From contig NC_007948.1 in NCBI RefSeq assembly GCF_000013865.1, positions 1,736,001-1,800,000 of the forward strand: 64,000 nucleotides of DNA. The letters are read 5' to 3'. Source of the stretch: Polaromonas sp. JS666 (lineage in GTDB: Bacteria; Pseudomonadota; Gammaproteobacteria; Burkholderiales; Burkholderiaceae_C). Under the pieces are notes generated by a model that searched no databases, was not told the DNA's origin, and saw nothing but the letters and a program-made list of their open reading frames with translations. Positions 1-7,932 of the stretch are shown here, in pieces; within the stretch, counting starts at the first letter, position 1, and each line of letters opens with the position of its first letter. Position numbers and translations under genes: made by a program.

Positions 1-817
1 CCTGTGGAATACGGCGCCAGGTTGGCAGGTCACCACGAACCTGGCTTATACCGAACGGGCGCCCAAGGACTACGAGCTTTTCGCCCAGGGCCCTCATGTG
101 GCGACCAACGCCTGGGAAACCGGCGATGCAACGCTGGGCAAGGAAAGGTCGAGAAGCCTTGATGTGGGCACCAGCTGGAAATCGGGGGCCAACCGCTTTG
201 CCGCCAACGTTTACATGCACCGCTTCAGGAACTACATCGGCCTGATGGCAACGGGCAACACCTATGGCCAGGAACTAGGCAATCTCAACCCGGCCGACCA
301 GGATGGCGATGGTGTCGATGACGCCGATCCCGACAACGCCATCCTGCCCGAGTTCGCCTACACCGGAGTGCGTGCCCGCTTTGTGGGCCTGGAAGCCAGC
401 GGCAATATCCGCCTGCTGGAAGGCGCTTCCACGCTGGACCTGGCTTTGCGCGGTGACCTGGTGCGTGCTACCAACCTGAACAACGGCCAGCCGTTGCCGC
501 GCATTGCACCGGTTAGGCTGGGTGCCAGCCTGTTGTGGGCAAGCGGGCCCTGGGGCAGCAGCATTGGGTTTGACCATTCCATGGCGCAGAACCGCGTGGC
601 TGCGGGCCAGCGCGCCACATCGGCTTACACGCTGTGGAACCTGGCGGCGACGTACCGCACGAAAGCCGGCCCTTCCAGCCTGCTCTGGTATGCCAGGGTG
701 GACAACCTGACCAACCAGCTGGCCTACAGTGCTTCGTCGGTGTTGACCACCACGGCATTTCCCAAAGCACCTTTGCCGGGTCGCAGTCTGAAGGTGGGAC
801 TGCAGGTCGCCTTTTAA
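1..817 (+). CDS. TonB-dependent outer-membrane receptor, C-terminal part (5' end outside window)
   Basis: The reading frame is open from base 2 and runs to TAA at 815-817, so only about 271 C-terminal residues are visible and the plug domain is missing. The segment reads as beta-barrel strands. An early ERAPKDYELFAQGPHVAT stretch resembles the ZnuD-like branch of TonB-dependent receptors, which move metal chelates or zinc across the outer membrane. It ends in PLPGRSLKVGLQVAF, the usual last strand with a terminal aromatic residue for barrel insertion. An acidic loop rich in D and G (DQDGDGVDDADPDN) could bind metal; that is inference. The substrate is not determined. Confidence 0.85.
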   Translation, partial: LWNTAPGWQVTTNLAYTERAPKDYELFAQGPHVATNAWETGDATLGKERSRSLDVGTSWKSGANRFAANVYMHRFRNYIGLMATGNTYGQELGNLNPADQDGDGVDDADPDNAILPEFAYTGVRARFVGLEASGNIRLLEGASTLDLALRGDLVRATNLNNGQPLPRIAPVRLGASLLWASGPWGSSIGFDHSMAQNRVAAGQRATSAYTLWNLAATYRTKAGPSSLLWYARVDNLTNQLAYSASSVLTTTAFPKAPLPGRSLKVGLQVAF

Positions 818-892
818 GCGCAGGCAGATAGAGCACCAGGAGGCGGGACACCAGGAGCGCGCGCGGTGGAGGGCGCGCTAAGATTGCCCCGG

Positions 893-1855
893 ATGAACCA
901 GCCTGTCTTTGTGTCCCTGCTCCCGGTTGTCTTGTTGATTGCTGCAGGTTTTATAGCTGGTCGCGCAGGCTGGATAAGGCCTGTGGCCATTAAAGATCTT
1001 TCCAACCTGGTGTTTCTGCTGCTCACGCCGGCGCTGCTGTTTCGCACCATGAGCCGTGTGCGCGTCGAGCAACTTGACTTCAAGCCGGTCGCCGCGTATT
1101 TCCTGGCCGTCATCATCCTGTTCAGCGGTACGCTGCTGGTGCAGGGCTTCAACCGCCGCGCCGCCGTGCTGGCGCTGGCCAACACGTTCTCCAACACGGT
1201 CATGATCGGCATTGCGCTGGTCGGCCTGATGTACGGGCCCGCAGGCTTGGTCACGCTGCTCACGCTGGTTTCCGTGCATTCACTCGTGTTGCTGACAAGC
1301 GCTACCGTGGTGCTCGAGCTGGCTGTGGCCTACGAGCAGAAGCAGGGTACCTCCGACGAGGTCACGACGGCACCGCGCCACCCGGTGGCCACGGTGCTGA
1401 TGGCCGTGAAAAACGCATTGCTGCACCCGGTGCCGCTGCCCATCATCGCGGGCCTGCTGTTTGCGCAGACCGGGCTGGCGATTCCCGCCGTGATCGACAA
1501 GCCGCTGGAGTTGCTGGCCAATGCCTTCGGACCGCTCGCGCTGGTGCTGGTGGGTGTGACGCTGGCCTACACGCCTGTAGGCAGGCACTGGCGCCAGGCG
1601 CTGTTGCTGGCCGGGGTGAAGAACCTGTTGCATCCCTTGCTGGTGTTTGCCCTGTGCCATCTGCTGGGGGTAGGCGGCGTGCCCATGGCCGTGATGGTGG
1701 TGGCGGCCGCCTTGCCGATTGGCGCCAATGTGTTTTTGTTTTCGCAGCGCTACAAGGTCGCCGAAGAACTGACCACGGCCAGCGTGGCGGTTTCCACCGT
1801 GCTGGCGCTGCTGACCCTGACCGTGGTGCTGCTGCTGGTCGGGCATCCCGTGTGA
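893..1855 (+). CDS. AEC-family (auxin efflux carrier-like) transporter
   Basis: This is an integral inner-membrane protein of about 320 residues, almost entirely hydrophobic segments. It begins with PVFVSLLPVVLLIAAGFIAG, the usual first helix of bacterial AEC carriers, and ends in a hydrophobic helix. Bacterial members export or import small organic acids such as malate; the substrate here is unknown. I chose ATG at 893 because the first helix follows at once, as in homologues. A GTG at 866 sits 8 bases after AGGAG (853-857) and would add nine residues, so it is a real alternative. It lies between a TonB receptor and a DUF486 gene on the same strand. Confidence 0.85.
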   Translation: MNQPVFVSLLPVVLLIAAGFIAGRAGWIRPVAIKDLSNLVFLLLTPALLFRTMSRVRVEQLDFKPVAAYFLAVIILFSGTLLVQGFNRRAAVLALANTFSNTVMIGIALVGLMYGPAGLVTLLTLVSVHSLVLLTSATVVLELAVAYEQKQGTSDEVTTAPRHPVATVLMAVKNALLHPVPLPIIAGLLFAQTGLAIPAVIDKPLELLANAFGPLALVLVGVTLAYTPVGRHWRQALLLAGVKNLLHPLLVFALCHLLGVGGVPMAVMVVAAALPIGANVFLFSQRYKVAEELTTASVAVSTVLALLTLTVVLLLVGHPV

Positions 1856-1881
1856 AATTTGAAGAATAGGAGCGTGATCTG

Positions 1882-2244
1882 ATGCAATTCCTGCAATCGT
1901 TTCCGGTGCCCGCCCAGGCCATTGGATTGTTGCTGCTGTCCAATGTGTTCATGACCTTTGCCTGGTACGGGCATCTGAAAAACCTGGCGACCTCGCCCTG
2001 GTATGTGGCCGCGCTGCTCAGCTGGGGCATTGCCTTGTTCGAGTACCTGCTGCAGGTGCCGGGCAACCGGATCGGCTTTACCCAGTTCAGCGTCGGGCAG
2101 CTTAAGATCATGCAGGAGGTAATTACCTTGGGCGTGTTTGTTCCTTTTGCCGTGTTTTATCTGAACGAACCCCTCAAGCTTGATTACCTGTGGGCGGCGC
2201 TGTGCATGATGGGCGCGGTGTACTTCATCTTCCGGTCCGCCTGA
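1882..2244 (+). CDS. DUF486 / DMT-family small membrane protein
   Basis: A 120-residue hydrophobic protein with about four membrane helices. The pattern around residues 18-45 (LSNVFMTFAWYGHLKN) and the C-terminal half (VFYLNEPLKLDYLWAALCMMGAVYF) match the DUF486 family, related to drug/metabolite transporters of half length. No function is established for the family. It follows the AEC carrier by 26 bases on the same strand and may be co-transcribed. A dispersed repeat follows its stop. Confidence 0.8.
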   Translation: MQFLQSFPVPAQAIGLLLLSNVFMTFAWYGHLKNLATSPWYVAALLSWGIALFEYLLQVPGNRIGFTQFSVGQLKIMQEVITLGVFVPFAVFYLNEPLKLDYLWAALCMMGAVYFIFRSA

Positions 2245-2261
2245 AAGGCTCTTCAGCCAAG

Positions 2262-2351
2262 CAGGGGCCGCGGAACCGGCTTAGCCGGGCCGCAGGCGCA
2301 GCGGCCCCCTCGGGGGGCAGCGCAGTACACGAAGTGACAAGCGTGGGGGCT
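2262..2351 (+). repeat. Dispersed Comamonadaceae-type GC-rich repeat, copy A
   Basis: The stretch between the DUF486 gene and the phosphate genes carries a repeat built of GGGGCCGCGGAACCGGC, then CCCCCTCGGGGGGCAGCGCA, then CACGAAGTG-CAAGCGTGGGGGC. Copies in the same orientation occur at 4191-4289 and in shorter form at 5798-5880. It is rich in short palindromes and has no coding potential. Function unknown; it is probably an extragenic palindromic repeat. Confidence 0.75.
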
Positions 2352-2427
2352 CTATCCCACACCCCGGTTAAACTCCCCCGCAGTTACAAAAACGTCATAG
2401 TTCTGACATATTCCCTGAGGATTCGAT

Positions 2428-3075
2428 ATGCTGTTTGGCAAATTGCTGCCGCGCGAAGGCAATTTTTTCGAGATGTTCAACCAGCATGCCAGCCGCATTG
2501 TCGAGGCTGCCCATGCCTTTTCGGACCTGGTGGCCAACTACAGCGACGTGCAGAAGCGGGAGTCCTACAACCTGGCCGTTGACAACGCCGAACGCGCGGC
2601 CGACCGGATTACCCAAGAGGTGAACCGGATGCTGCACAAGACTTTCATCACGCCGATTGATCGGGAACAGATCCATTCCCTGATCAACACCATGGACGAC
2701 GTGGCCGACCTGATCCAGGACTCGGCTGAAACCATGGCGCTGTATGACGTGCGCCACATGACCGAAGAGATCGTGCGCCTGACCGACCTGAGCGTGAAGT
2801 GCTGCGAGCGGCTCAAGGATGCCGTGGCGCTGATCGGCAAGCTTAATGACGCGGCCACCGCCGAGGCGGCGCTCAAGACCTGTGAGGAGATTGACAAGCT
2901 GGAGTCCGATGCCGACCGTGTGATGCGTTCGGCCATGAGCAAGCTGTTCCGTGAAGAGCCGGATGTGCGCGAAGTCATCAAGCTCAAAGCCATTTACGAG
3001 TTGCTCGAAACCATCACCGACAAATGCGAGGATGTGGCCAATCTCATCGAGGGCATCGTCCTCGAAAATTCCTGA
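2428..3075 (+). CDS. DUF47-family (PhoU-like) protein linked to phosphate transport
   Basis: A 215-residue, mostly helical, charged protein starting MLFGKLLPREGNFFEMFNQHA, the standard opening of DUF47 proteins. The family resembles PhoU four-helix bundles and is encoded almost always just upstream of a PiT phosphate transporter, whose activity it is thought to modulate from the cytoplasm. Here the PiT gene follows after 16 bases. Conserved family segments are visible at about 85-110 (INTMDDVADLIQDSAE) and near the end (ITDKCEDVANLIEGIVLE). Length is normal. Confidence 0.92.
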   Translation: MLFGKLLPREGNFFEMFNQHASRIVEAAHAFSDLVANYSDVQKRESYNLAVDNAERAADRITQEVNRMLHKTFITPIDREQIHSLINTMDDVADLIQDSAETMALYDVRHMTEEIVRLTDLSVKCCERLKDAVALIGKLNDAATAEAALKTCEEIDKLESDADRVMRSAMSKLFREEPDVREVIKLKAIYELLETITDKCEDVANLIEGIVLENS

Positions 3076-3091
3076 TCGCTGGTCACCTGTT

Positions 3092-4102
3092 ATGCAAACC
3101 GTACAGACCGCCCTGTGGGTCGTAGTGCTGCTGGTGTTCCTGGCCATCGCCTTTGACTTCATGAATGGCTTCCACGATGCAGCCAATTCGATCGCGACGG
3201 TGGTGTCCACCGGTGTGCTCAAGCCGGGCCAAGCCGTCGTCTTTGCGGCCGCGTTTAACCTGATCGCCATTTTCGTCTTCCACCTCAGTGTGGCCGCCAC
3301 CGTGGGCAAGGGCATTGTGCAGCCCGGTGTTGTCGACACACACGTGGTGTTTGGCGCGCTGACCGGCGCCATCACCTGGAACTTCGTGACCTGGTATTAC
3401 GGCATCCCGAGCAGCTCGTCGCATGCCCTGATAGGCGGCATTGTGGGCGCGGTGATTGCCAAGGCCGGTGCTGGCTCCCTGGTTTCGGCGGGCATCCTGA
3501 AGACGGTGCTTTTTATTTTCGTGTCGCCATTGCTGGGGTTCCTGCTCGGATCCCTGATGATGGTGCTGGTTGCCTGGGTCTGTCGGCGCGCAACGCCGTC
3601 GAAAGTGGATGGCTGGTTTCGCCGCCTGCAGTTGGTGTCTGCCGGGGCCTACAGCCTGGGGCATGGCGGCAATGATGCGCAGAAAACCATAGGCATCATC
3701 TGGATGCTGCTGATTGCCACCGGCTATGCGTCGGCGAGCGACGCCGCGCCCCCCGGCTGGACGATCGTGAGCTGCTACCTCGCCATTGCGGCGGGCACCA
3801 TGTTTGGCGGCTGGCGCATCGTCAAGACCATGGGCCAGAAAATTACCAAGCTCAAGCCCGTGGGCGGCTTTTGTGCTGAAACCGGCGGTGCGCTGACGCT
3901 GTTCCTGGCGACCGGGCTTGGTATTCCTGTCTCAACCACGCACACCATCACCGGTGCCATCGTCGGTGTGGGCTCCACGCAGCGCGCTTCTGCCGTGCGC
4001 TGGGGCGTCGCCGGCAACATTGTCTGGGCCTGGATTTTTACCATTCCCGCCTCCGCCTTCGTGGCGGCCATCGGCTACTGGTTCAGCCTGCAGATTTTTT
4101 AA
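3092..4102 (+). CDS. Inorganic phosphate transporter, PiT family
   Basis: A 336-residue integral membrane protein. The first helix is followed by the signature AFDFMNGFHDAANSIA, and the C-terminal half repeats the fold with SLGHGGNDAQKTIGI. Both GxHDAxN/GGNDAQ motifs form the ion-coupled phosphate path in PiT carriers, which use low-affinity uptake coupled to H+ or Na+. I chose ATG 3092 because the upstream open frame overlaps the DUF47 gene. It forms a two-gene operon with that DUF47 gene. Two dispersed-repeat segments follow the stop. Confidence 0.93.
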   Translation: MQTVQTALWVVVLLVFLAIAFDFMNGFHDAANSIATVVSTGVLKPGQAVVFAAAFNLIAIFVFHLSVAATVGKGIVQPGVVDTHVVFGALTGAITWNFVTWYYGIPSSSSHALIGGIVGAVIAKAGAGSLVSAGILKTVLFIFVSPLLGFLLGSLMMVLVAWVCRRATPSKVDGWFRRLQLVSAGAYSLGHGGNDAQKTIGIIWMLLIATGYASASDAAPPGWTIVSCYLAIAAGTMFGGWRIVKTMGQKITKLKPVGGFCAETGGALTLFLATGLGIPVSTTHTITGAIVGVGSTQRASAVRWGVAGNIVWAWIFTIPASAFVAAIGYWFSLQIF

Positions 4103-4190
4103 ACAATTTCCCGCAAGTCCGCCCCAAGCAAGTTCAGCCCCCGTGGAGGCATCCTTCGACAGGACGAACGGAATTCAGTGAATGAACGTT

Positions 4191-4289
4191 GGCCCCCAGC
4201 CGGGGCCGCGGAACCGGCTCCGCCGGGCCGCAGGCGCAGCGCCCCCTCGGGGGGCAGCGCATTACACGCAGTGAAAAGCGTGGGGGCCC
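4191..4289 (+). repeat. Dispersed Comamonadaceae-type repeat, copy B (with a partial second type at 4103-4146)
   Basis: Most similar to copy A at 2262-2351. The ends are an 8-bp perfect inverted repeat, GGCCCCCA at 4191-4198 and TGGGGGCC at 4281-4288. Just before it, 4103-4146 (ACAATTTCCCGC, then CCGCCCCAAG) matches the left part of the copy before rimM at 5798-5835. The gap 4103-4292 therefore holds two stacked repeat fragments and no gene. The stop codon of the TM2-like gene on the other strand lies 4 bases beyond the repeat. Confidence 0.75.
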
Positions 4290-4292
4290 TAT

Positions 4293-4751
4293 TTACTGGC
4301 TGATCTTCCTTGCCTCTTCCACCTGGTATTCAAAATACCGCTGGAAGCTGAACGCGATGCTGGACATCAGGGACACGGCACCAAACAGCAAGGCAAACAC
4401 CACGGCGCCTATCGTGAGCCAATTGGTGTGGCCGGCGGCGGCTTCGGGCGCATCCGGATTGTGGTGCGCATTCCATTTTTCGAACGGCATCAGGCCGTAG
4501 TAGATGGCGGTCAGCGCGGTGCCTGCCAGCGTGAAGCCCAGCAGCGGAATCAGCACCCAGGCGAGCTGATCGTCCTGGCCGTATAAGCGCACGCGCTCAA
4601 CACCCCACCAGCCCAGGGCTGCGGCGATGGGGTGTACCCACAGCCAGCGGTCTCTCAGACCAAACAGGTACAGGCGATGCAGTCCCAACTGGCCGCCGAT
4701 GAAGGCCAGCCAGGCGGCGGCCGTTTTGTTTTTTGAGGTGAGTGAGTGCAT
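4293..4751 (-). CDS. TM2-domain-like membrane protein, function unknown
   Basis: 152 residues starting at ATG 4751. Residues 8-32 (KNKTAAAWLAFIGGQLGLHRLYL) follow the TM2 pattern of a short basic start, a hydrophobic helix and a G-x-HR-Y-L turn. At least three hydrophobic helices are visible, and the tail is polar and charged. TM2 proteins have no single known role. The frame stays open upstream to 4934 but that part overlaps the GNAT gene and reads as non-coding composition. It is the second gene of a minus-strand pair, 7 bases after the acetyltransferase. Confidence 0.8.
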   Translation of the reverse strand: MHSLTSKNKTAAAWLAFIGGQLGLHRLYLFGLRDRWLWVHPIAAALGWWGVERVRLYGQDDQLAWVLIPLLGFTLAGTALTAIYYGLMPFEKWNAHHNPDAPEAAAGHTNWLTIGAVVFALLFGAVSLMSSIAFSFQRYFEYQVEEARKISQ

Positions 4752-4758
4752 GCGGGGA

Positions 4759-5295
4759 TTATGGAGCGGGCAGTTCGGTAGGCGGTTGCGTGTCGCCCAC
4801 GCCCAGGGTCTTTTGCATGATGACGATGTCGCGCCAGGCGCCGAATTTCCACCCGCAGGACTCGACGATGCCAACTTGCGTGAAGCCCAGCGCGAGATGG
4901 ACGCCGACGGACCCGGCATTGGCCGAGTCTCCAATAATGGCCATCATTTTGCGAATGCCCACAGCTTCGCAGTGTGCCAGCAGTGCGGTGAGCAGTGCGC
5001 GGCCCAGGCCCTTGCGGTGCAGGTCGGGTGCCAGGTAAATCGAGTCCTCCACCGAATACCGGTAGGCCGGCCGCGGCTTGAACCAGTTGCCGTAGGCAAA
5101 ACCGGCGATTCTGCCGTCCTCCTCGGCGACCAGGTAAGGCAGGCCCTTGGACAGCACATCGGCCCGCCGGGCCGTCATGTCGGCCAAACTGGGTGGCTCG
5201 GTTTCAAAGGTGCCTGTGCCGTGGAGCACATGATGGCCGTAAATGGCGGTGATGGCGGGAAGATCTTCGTCGCGGCTGGGGCGTATGAGAGGCAT
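4759..5295 (-). CDS. GNAT N-acetyltransferase, phosphinothricin/methionine-sulfoximine acetyltransferase type
   Basis: 178 residues covering one GNAT domain. The N-terminus IRPSRDEDLPAITAIYGHHV and the segment ETEPPSLADM are typical of the Pat/Bar/MddA subfamily, which acetylates glutamate analogues such as methionine sulfoximine. The acetyl-CoA loop is RKGLGRALLTALLAHCE, about residues 94-110. The family's HxxLGF region appears as VHLALGFTQVG. The C-terminal 12 residues (GDTQPPTELPAP) are an unusual proline-rich tail. The true substrate is inferred only from subfamily likeness. It reads away from rpsP. Confidence 0.88.
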   Translation of the reverse strand: MPLIRPSRDEDLPAITAIYGHHVLHGTGTFETEPPSLADMTARRADVLSKGLPYLVAEEDGRIAGFAYGNWFKPRPAYRYSVEDSIYLAPDLHRKGLGRALLTALLAHCEAVGIRKMMAIIGDSANAGSVGVHLALGFTQVGIVESCGWKFGAWRDIVIMQKTLGVGDTQPPTELPAP

Positions 5296-5383
5296 GGGGT
5301 GCAGTAGTTCAAAAAAAGCCGGTTTGGCTGGGGGCAGGGGGAATCCATTTTCCGATAAATCCGCTTGGCTCGGGTCAGCAGGT

Positions 5384-5389
5384 TATAAT
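5384..5389 (+). promoter_or_regulatory. -10 box upstream of rpsP
   Basis: A perfect TATAAT followed by GTC and AGGCTT, 113 bases before the rpsP start. The -35 region is weak; nothing close to TTGACA sits at 16-18 bp. The same TATAAT-N3-AGGCTT arrangement recurs before rplS (7330) and rhlE (14239), which supports a real promoter. Confidence 0.6.
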
Positions 5390-5502
5390 GTCAGGCTTTG
5401 CAGCATTTCGCTGGCCGGGTGGCCATGTCGTGTGTCTCAAGCGCTGCAGGAATATTTGGGGTGTGTATTACCCGTCACATCCCACCACCCGAAGGATAAA
5501 TC

Positions 5503-5754
5503 ATGGTCGTCATTCGACTTGCACGCGGCGGTTCCAAACACCGTCCTTTTTTCAATATTGTTGTGGCTGACAAACGCGTTCGCCGCGATGGCCGCTTTAT
5601 CGAGCGCATCGGTTTTTACAACCCGATCGCCAAAGGCGGTGAAGAAGGTTTGCGCATTGCGCAAGACCGTCTGACCCACTGGCTCGGTGTCGGCGCCCAG
5701 CCGTCGCCTACCGTTGAGCGTCTGGTCAAGCAGGGCGCCGCCAAGGCTGCCTGA
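5503..5754 (+). CDS. rpsP: 30S ribosomal protein S16
   Basis: 83 residues starting [20 protein letters not shown], with the S16 signature [15 protein letters not shown] and the usual end [10 protein letters not shown]16 binds 16S rRNA early in 30S assembly. The start ATG is preceded by GAAGGATAAATC, giving an AGGA ribosome site 6-7 bases away. It is first in the conserved rpsP-rimM-trmD-rplS order. A dispersed repeat of about 80 bases lies between it and rimM, which is unusual for this operon. Confidence 0.98.
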   Translation: MVVIRLARGGSKHRPFFNIVVADKRVRRDGRFIERIGFYNPIAKGGEEGLRIAQDRLTHWLGVGAQPSPTVERLVKQGAAKAA

Positions 5755-5797
5755 TTTTCAGCATTTTTCTGCAAAGATAAATGTTGGGGGTGAACAG

Positions 5798-5880
5798 GAC
5801 AATTTCCCGCCGGGCCGCCCCAAGGGAAATTCGCCCCCTTGAGGGGCAGCGCAGCACACGAAGTGGCAAGCGTGGGGGCT
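5798..5880 (+). repeat. Dispersed repeat, copy C, inside the rpsP operon
   Basis: Contains ACAATTTCCCGC, GCCGCCCCAAG, a short GCCCCCTTGAGGGGC palindrome and the shared right end GCAGCGCA-CACACGAAGTGGCAAGCGTGGGGGC seen in copies A and B. It separates rpsP from rimM, and its right end contains the candidate GTG starts of rimM. It could affect coupling or mRNA stability; that is inference. Confidence 0.7.
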
Positions 5881-6480
5881 AACAGTTCTTCGCCTGCGGG
5901 CTTGACACCGTCAAGCCTTCCGGACGACGCCATTGAGGTTGGGCGCATCCTGGATGCCTGGGGTGTCAAGGGCTGGGTGAAAATCCTGCCGCACAGCACC
6001 GATCCGGAGGCCCTTTTCTCGGCCAAATCCTGGTTTCTCCAGGCTCCGGAAGCCAAATTCCGCCCGGGTTTCAACGCGTTCTCCGGAACCGTTTTGCTCA
6101 GCGTGGACGAGGCCAAAACCCACTCCGACACTGTCGTCGCCAAATTCAGCGGCCAGGACGATCGCAATGCCGCAGAGGCCTTGCGGGGCGCCCGCATTTT
6201 TCTGCCGCGCAGCAGTTTCCCGGTTGCCTCCAAGGACGAGTATTACTGGGTCGACCTGATAGGCCTGAATGTCGTCAACCGCGAGGGCGTGCCCCTGGGG
6301 CAGGTGCGCGACCTGATGACGACCGGTCCCCATTCGGTGCTGTGCGTGGAGTACACGGCGCAGCAGGAAGACGGCACGGCTGTAACCGCCGAACGCATGA
6401 TTCCCTTTGTCTCCGCCTATATCGACACGGTCGATATCGCGGGCAAATGCATCACGGTCGACTGGCAGCCCGACTATTGA
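5872..6480 (+). CDS. rimM: Ribosome maturation factor RimM
   Basis: RimM binds S19 and helps 30S head assembly. The conserved N-terminal domain begins at DAIEVGRILDAWGVKGWVKI and the C-terminal PRC-barrel is at YYWVDLIGLNVVN through DIAGKCITVDW. The protein from GTG 5872 is 202 residues, slightly longer than usual because of a poorly conserved leader of about 20 residues. No ATG is available: the options are TTG 5839, GTG 5863, GTG 5872 or TTG 5902, and all but the last lie in the dispersed repeat, with no good ribosome site. The start is therefore uncertain although the gene is not. Confidence 0.92.
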   Translation: MGANSSSPAGLTPSSLPDDAIEVGRILDAWGVKGWVKILPHSTDPEALFSAKSWFLQAPEAKFRPGFNAFSGTVLLSVDEAKTHSDTVVAKFSGQDDRNAAEALRGARIFLPRSSFPVASKDEYYWVDLIGLNVVNREGVPLGQVRDLMTTGPHSVLCVEYTAQQEDGTAVTAERMIPFVSAYIDTVDIAGKCITVDWQPDY

Positions 6481-6545
6481 CGCCGGTGCAGGCTCTCGGG
6501 GGTGGATTGCCCTGAGCCGGCCGGTGCGCGCAAAATAGCCTTTCC

Positions 6546-7325
6546 ATGCGTTTTGACGTCATCACCCTTTTCCCTGAGCTTTTTGGGCCATTTCTGGTCA
6601 GTGGCGTCACCCGCCGTGCCTACGAAACAGGCCTGGTCGAGGTGAAGCTCTGGAATCCGCGCGATTTTGCCGAGGGCAGCTACCGCCGTGTGGACGACCG
6701 GCCGTTTGGCGGCGGACCCGGCATGGTGATGATGGCTGAGCCGCTCACACTCTGCCTCGAACAAATACGTGCCGAGCGTACCGCTGGCGGCGTGGCAGAT
6801 GTGCCCACCGTGCTGTTCTCCCCCATAGGCGAGGCGCTGAACCATGCGGGCGTCGAAGCCTGGTCAGCCAGCAGCGGTGCCGTGCTGGTTTGCGGCCGCT
6901 ATGAGGGCCTGGACCAGCGTTTCATCGAAACCCATATCGATCGCCAGATCAGCCTGGGCGATTTCGTGTTGTCCGGCGGCGAGATCGCCGCCATGGCCCT
7001 GCTGGACGCCGTCGCCCGTTTGCAGCCCGGCGTGCTGAACGACGAAGGCAGCCACCAGCTGGACAGCTTCAATCCGGCGCTGGATGGCTTGCTGGATTGC
7101 CCGCACTACACCCGTCCGGAATCCTGGCGCGGCCAGCCTGTGCCGCCCATCCTGTTGTCCGGCAACCATGCCCAGATCGAGCGCTGGCGGCGCGAAGAGC
7201 GCCTGGCGCTGACCCAGCGCCAGCGTCCCGAACTGGTGCAAAAGGCGCGGGCGGCCGGCCATTTGACTGCGCGCGACGAAGCTTTCCTGGCAGATTTGTT
7301 CGAAAATCCTGAACAAGATGCCTAG
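6546..7325 (+). CDS. trmD: tRNA (guanine37-N1)-methyltransferase
   Basis: 259 residues, SPOUT class. It opens MRFDVITLFPELF and contains the AdoMet-knot segments PFGGGPGMVMMAEPL (about 57-71), VCGRYEGLDQRFIE (about 117-130) and GDFVLSGGEIAAMAL (about 139-153). The enzyme methylates N1 of G37 next to the anticodon and prevents +1 frameshifting. It is 65 bases downstream of rimM in the ribosomal operon. The stop is followed by a -10-like box, so rplS probably has its own additional promoter. Confidence 0.98.
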   Translation: MRFDVITLFPELFGPFLVSGVTRRAYETGLVEVKLWNPRDFAEGSYRRVDDRPFGGGPGMVMMAEPLTLCLEQIRAERTAGGVADVPTVLFSPIGEALNHAGVEAWSASSGAVLVCGRYEGLDQRFIETHIDRQISLGDFVLSGGEIAAMALLDAVARLQPGVLNDEGSHQLDSFNPALDGLLDCPHYTRPESWRGQPVPPILLSGNHAQIERWRREERLALTQRQRPELVQKARAAGHLTARDEAFLADLFENPEQDA

Positions 7326-7329
7326 CTGC

Positions 7330-7335
7330 TATAAT
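7330..7335 (+). promoter_or_regulatory. -10 box upstream of rplS
   Basis: TATAAT five bases after the trmD stop codon, followed by CAAAGGCTT. The 17-base stretch GCTATAATCAAAGGCTT is identical to the one before rhlE at 14237-14253. No clear -35. It implies an internal promoter giving rplS a leader of about 115 bases. Confidence 0.55.
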
Positions 7336-7455
7336 CAAAGGCTTTTCGATCCTCTGGCGGCCACTGCAACCATCTGAATCATCTGCGGATGAATCCATGG
7401 ATTTGCGGTCTTTAGCGTAGCGCGTGAATGAACGAAGAAGTTAGATGGAAAAATC

Positions 7456-7821
7456 ATGAATCTGATTCAAACCCTCGAGCAGGAAGAAATTTCCCGCCTG
7501 AACAAGACCATTCCCGCTTACGCTCCCGGCGACACCGTCATCGTCAGCGTGAACGTGGTTGAAGGCACCCGCAAGCGTGTGCAGGCTTTTGAAGGTGTGG
7601 TGATTGCCAAGCGCAATCGCGGCCTCAATTCGAGCTTCATCGTTCGCAAGGTGTCAAACGGCGAAGGCGTTGAGCGTACCTTCCAGGTCTACAGCCCGCT
7701 GATCGCGAAGATTGAAGTCAAGCGCCGCGGTGATGTGCGTCGTGCCAAACTGTACTACCTGCGTAGCCGCAGCGGCAAATCCGCGCGTATCAAGGAAAAA
7801 CTCGGCGCCAAAGCTGCGTAA
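7456..7821 (+). CDS. rplS: 50S ribosomal protein L19
   Basis: 121 residues opening [26 protein letters not shown], with the L19 core [21 protein letters not shown] and [21 protein letters not shown]19 sits at the 30S-50S interface. It is last in the rpsP operon and is followed 17 bases later by a strong intrinsic terminator. Length is normal. Confidence 0.98.
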   Translation: MNLIQTLEQEEISRLNKTIPAYAPGDTVIVSVNVVEGTRKRVQAFEGVVIAKRNRGLNSSFIVRKVSNGEGVERTFQVYSPLIAKIEVKRRGDVRRAKLYYLRSRSGKSARIKEKLGAKAA

Positions 7822-7838
7822 AAGCAGTTCACCCCCCG

Positions 7839-7866
7839 AAAAGCCGCTCTTCCGGGCGGCTTTTTT
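7839..7866 (+). terminator. Intrinsic terminator of the rpsP-rplS operon
   Basis: A perfect 9-bp stem AAAAGCCGC (7839-7847) / GCGGCTTTT (7856-7864), an 8-base loop, and a run of six T. Confidence 0.9.
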
Positions 7867-7932
7867 GCGTCTGTCCTGCGGTGTGTCATGCTTGCGTGAT
7901 AGCGCTATATATCCCGCCAAGCTGTGCTTCCC

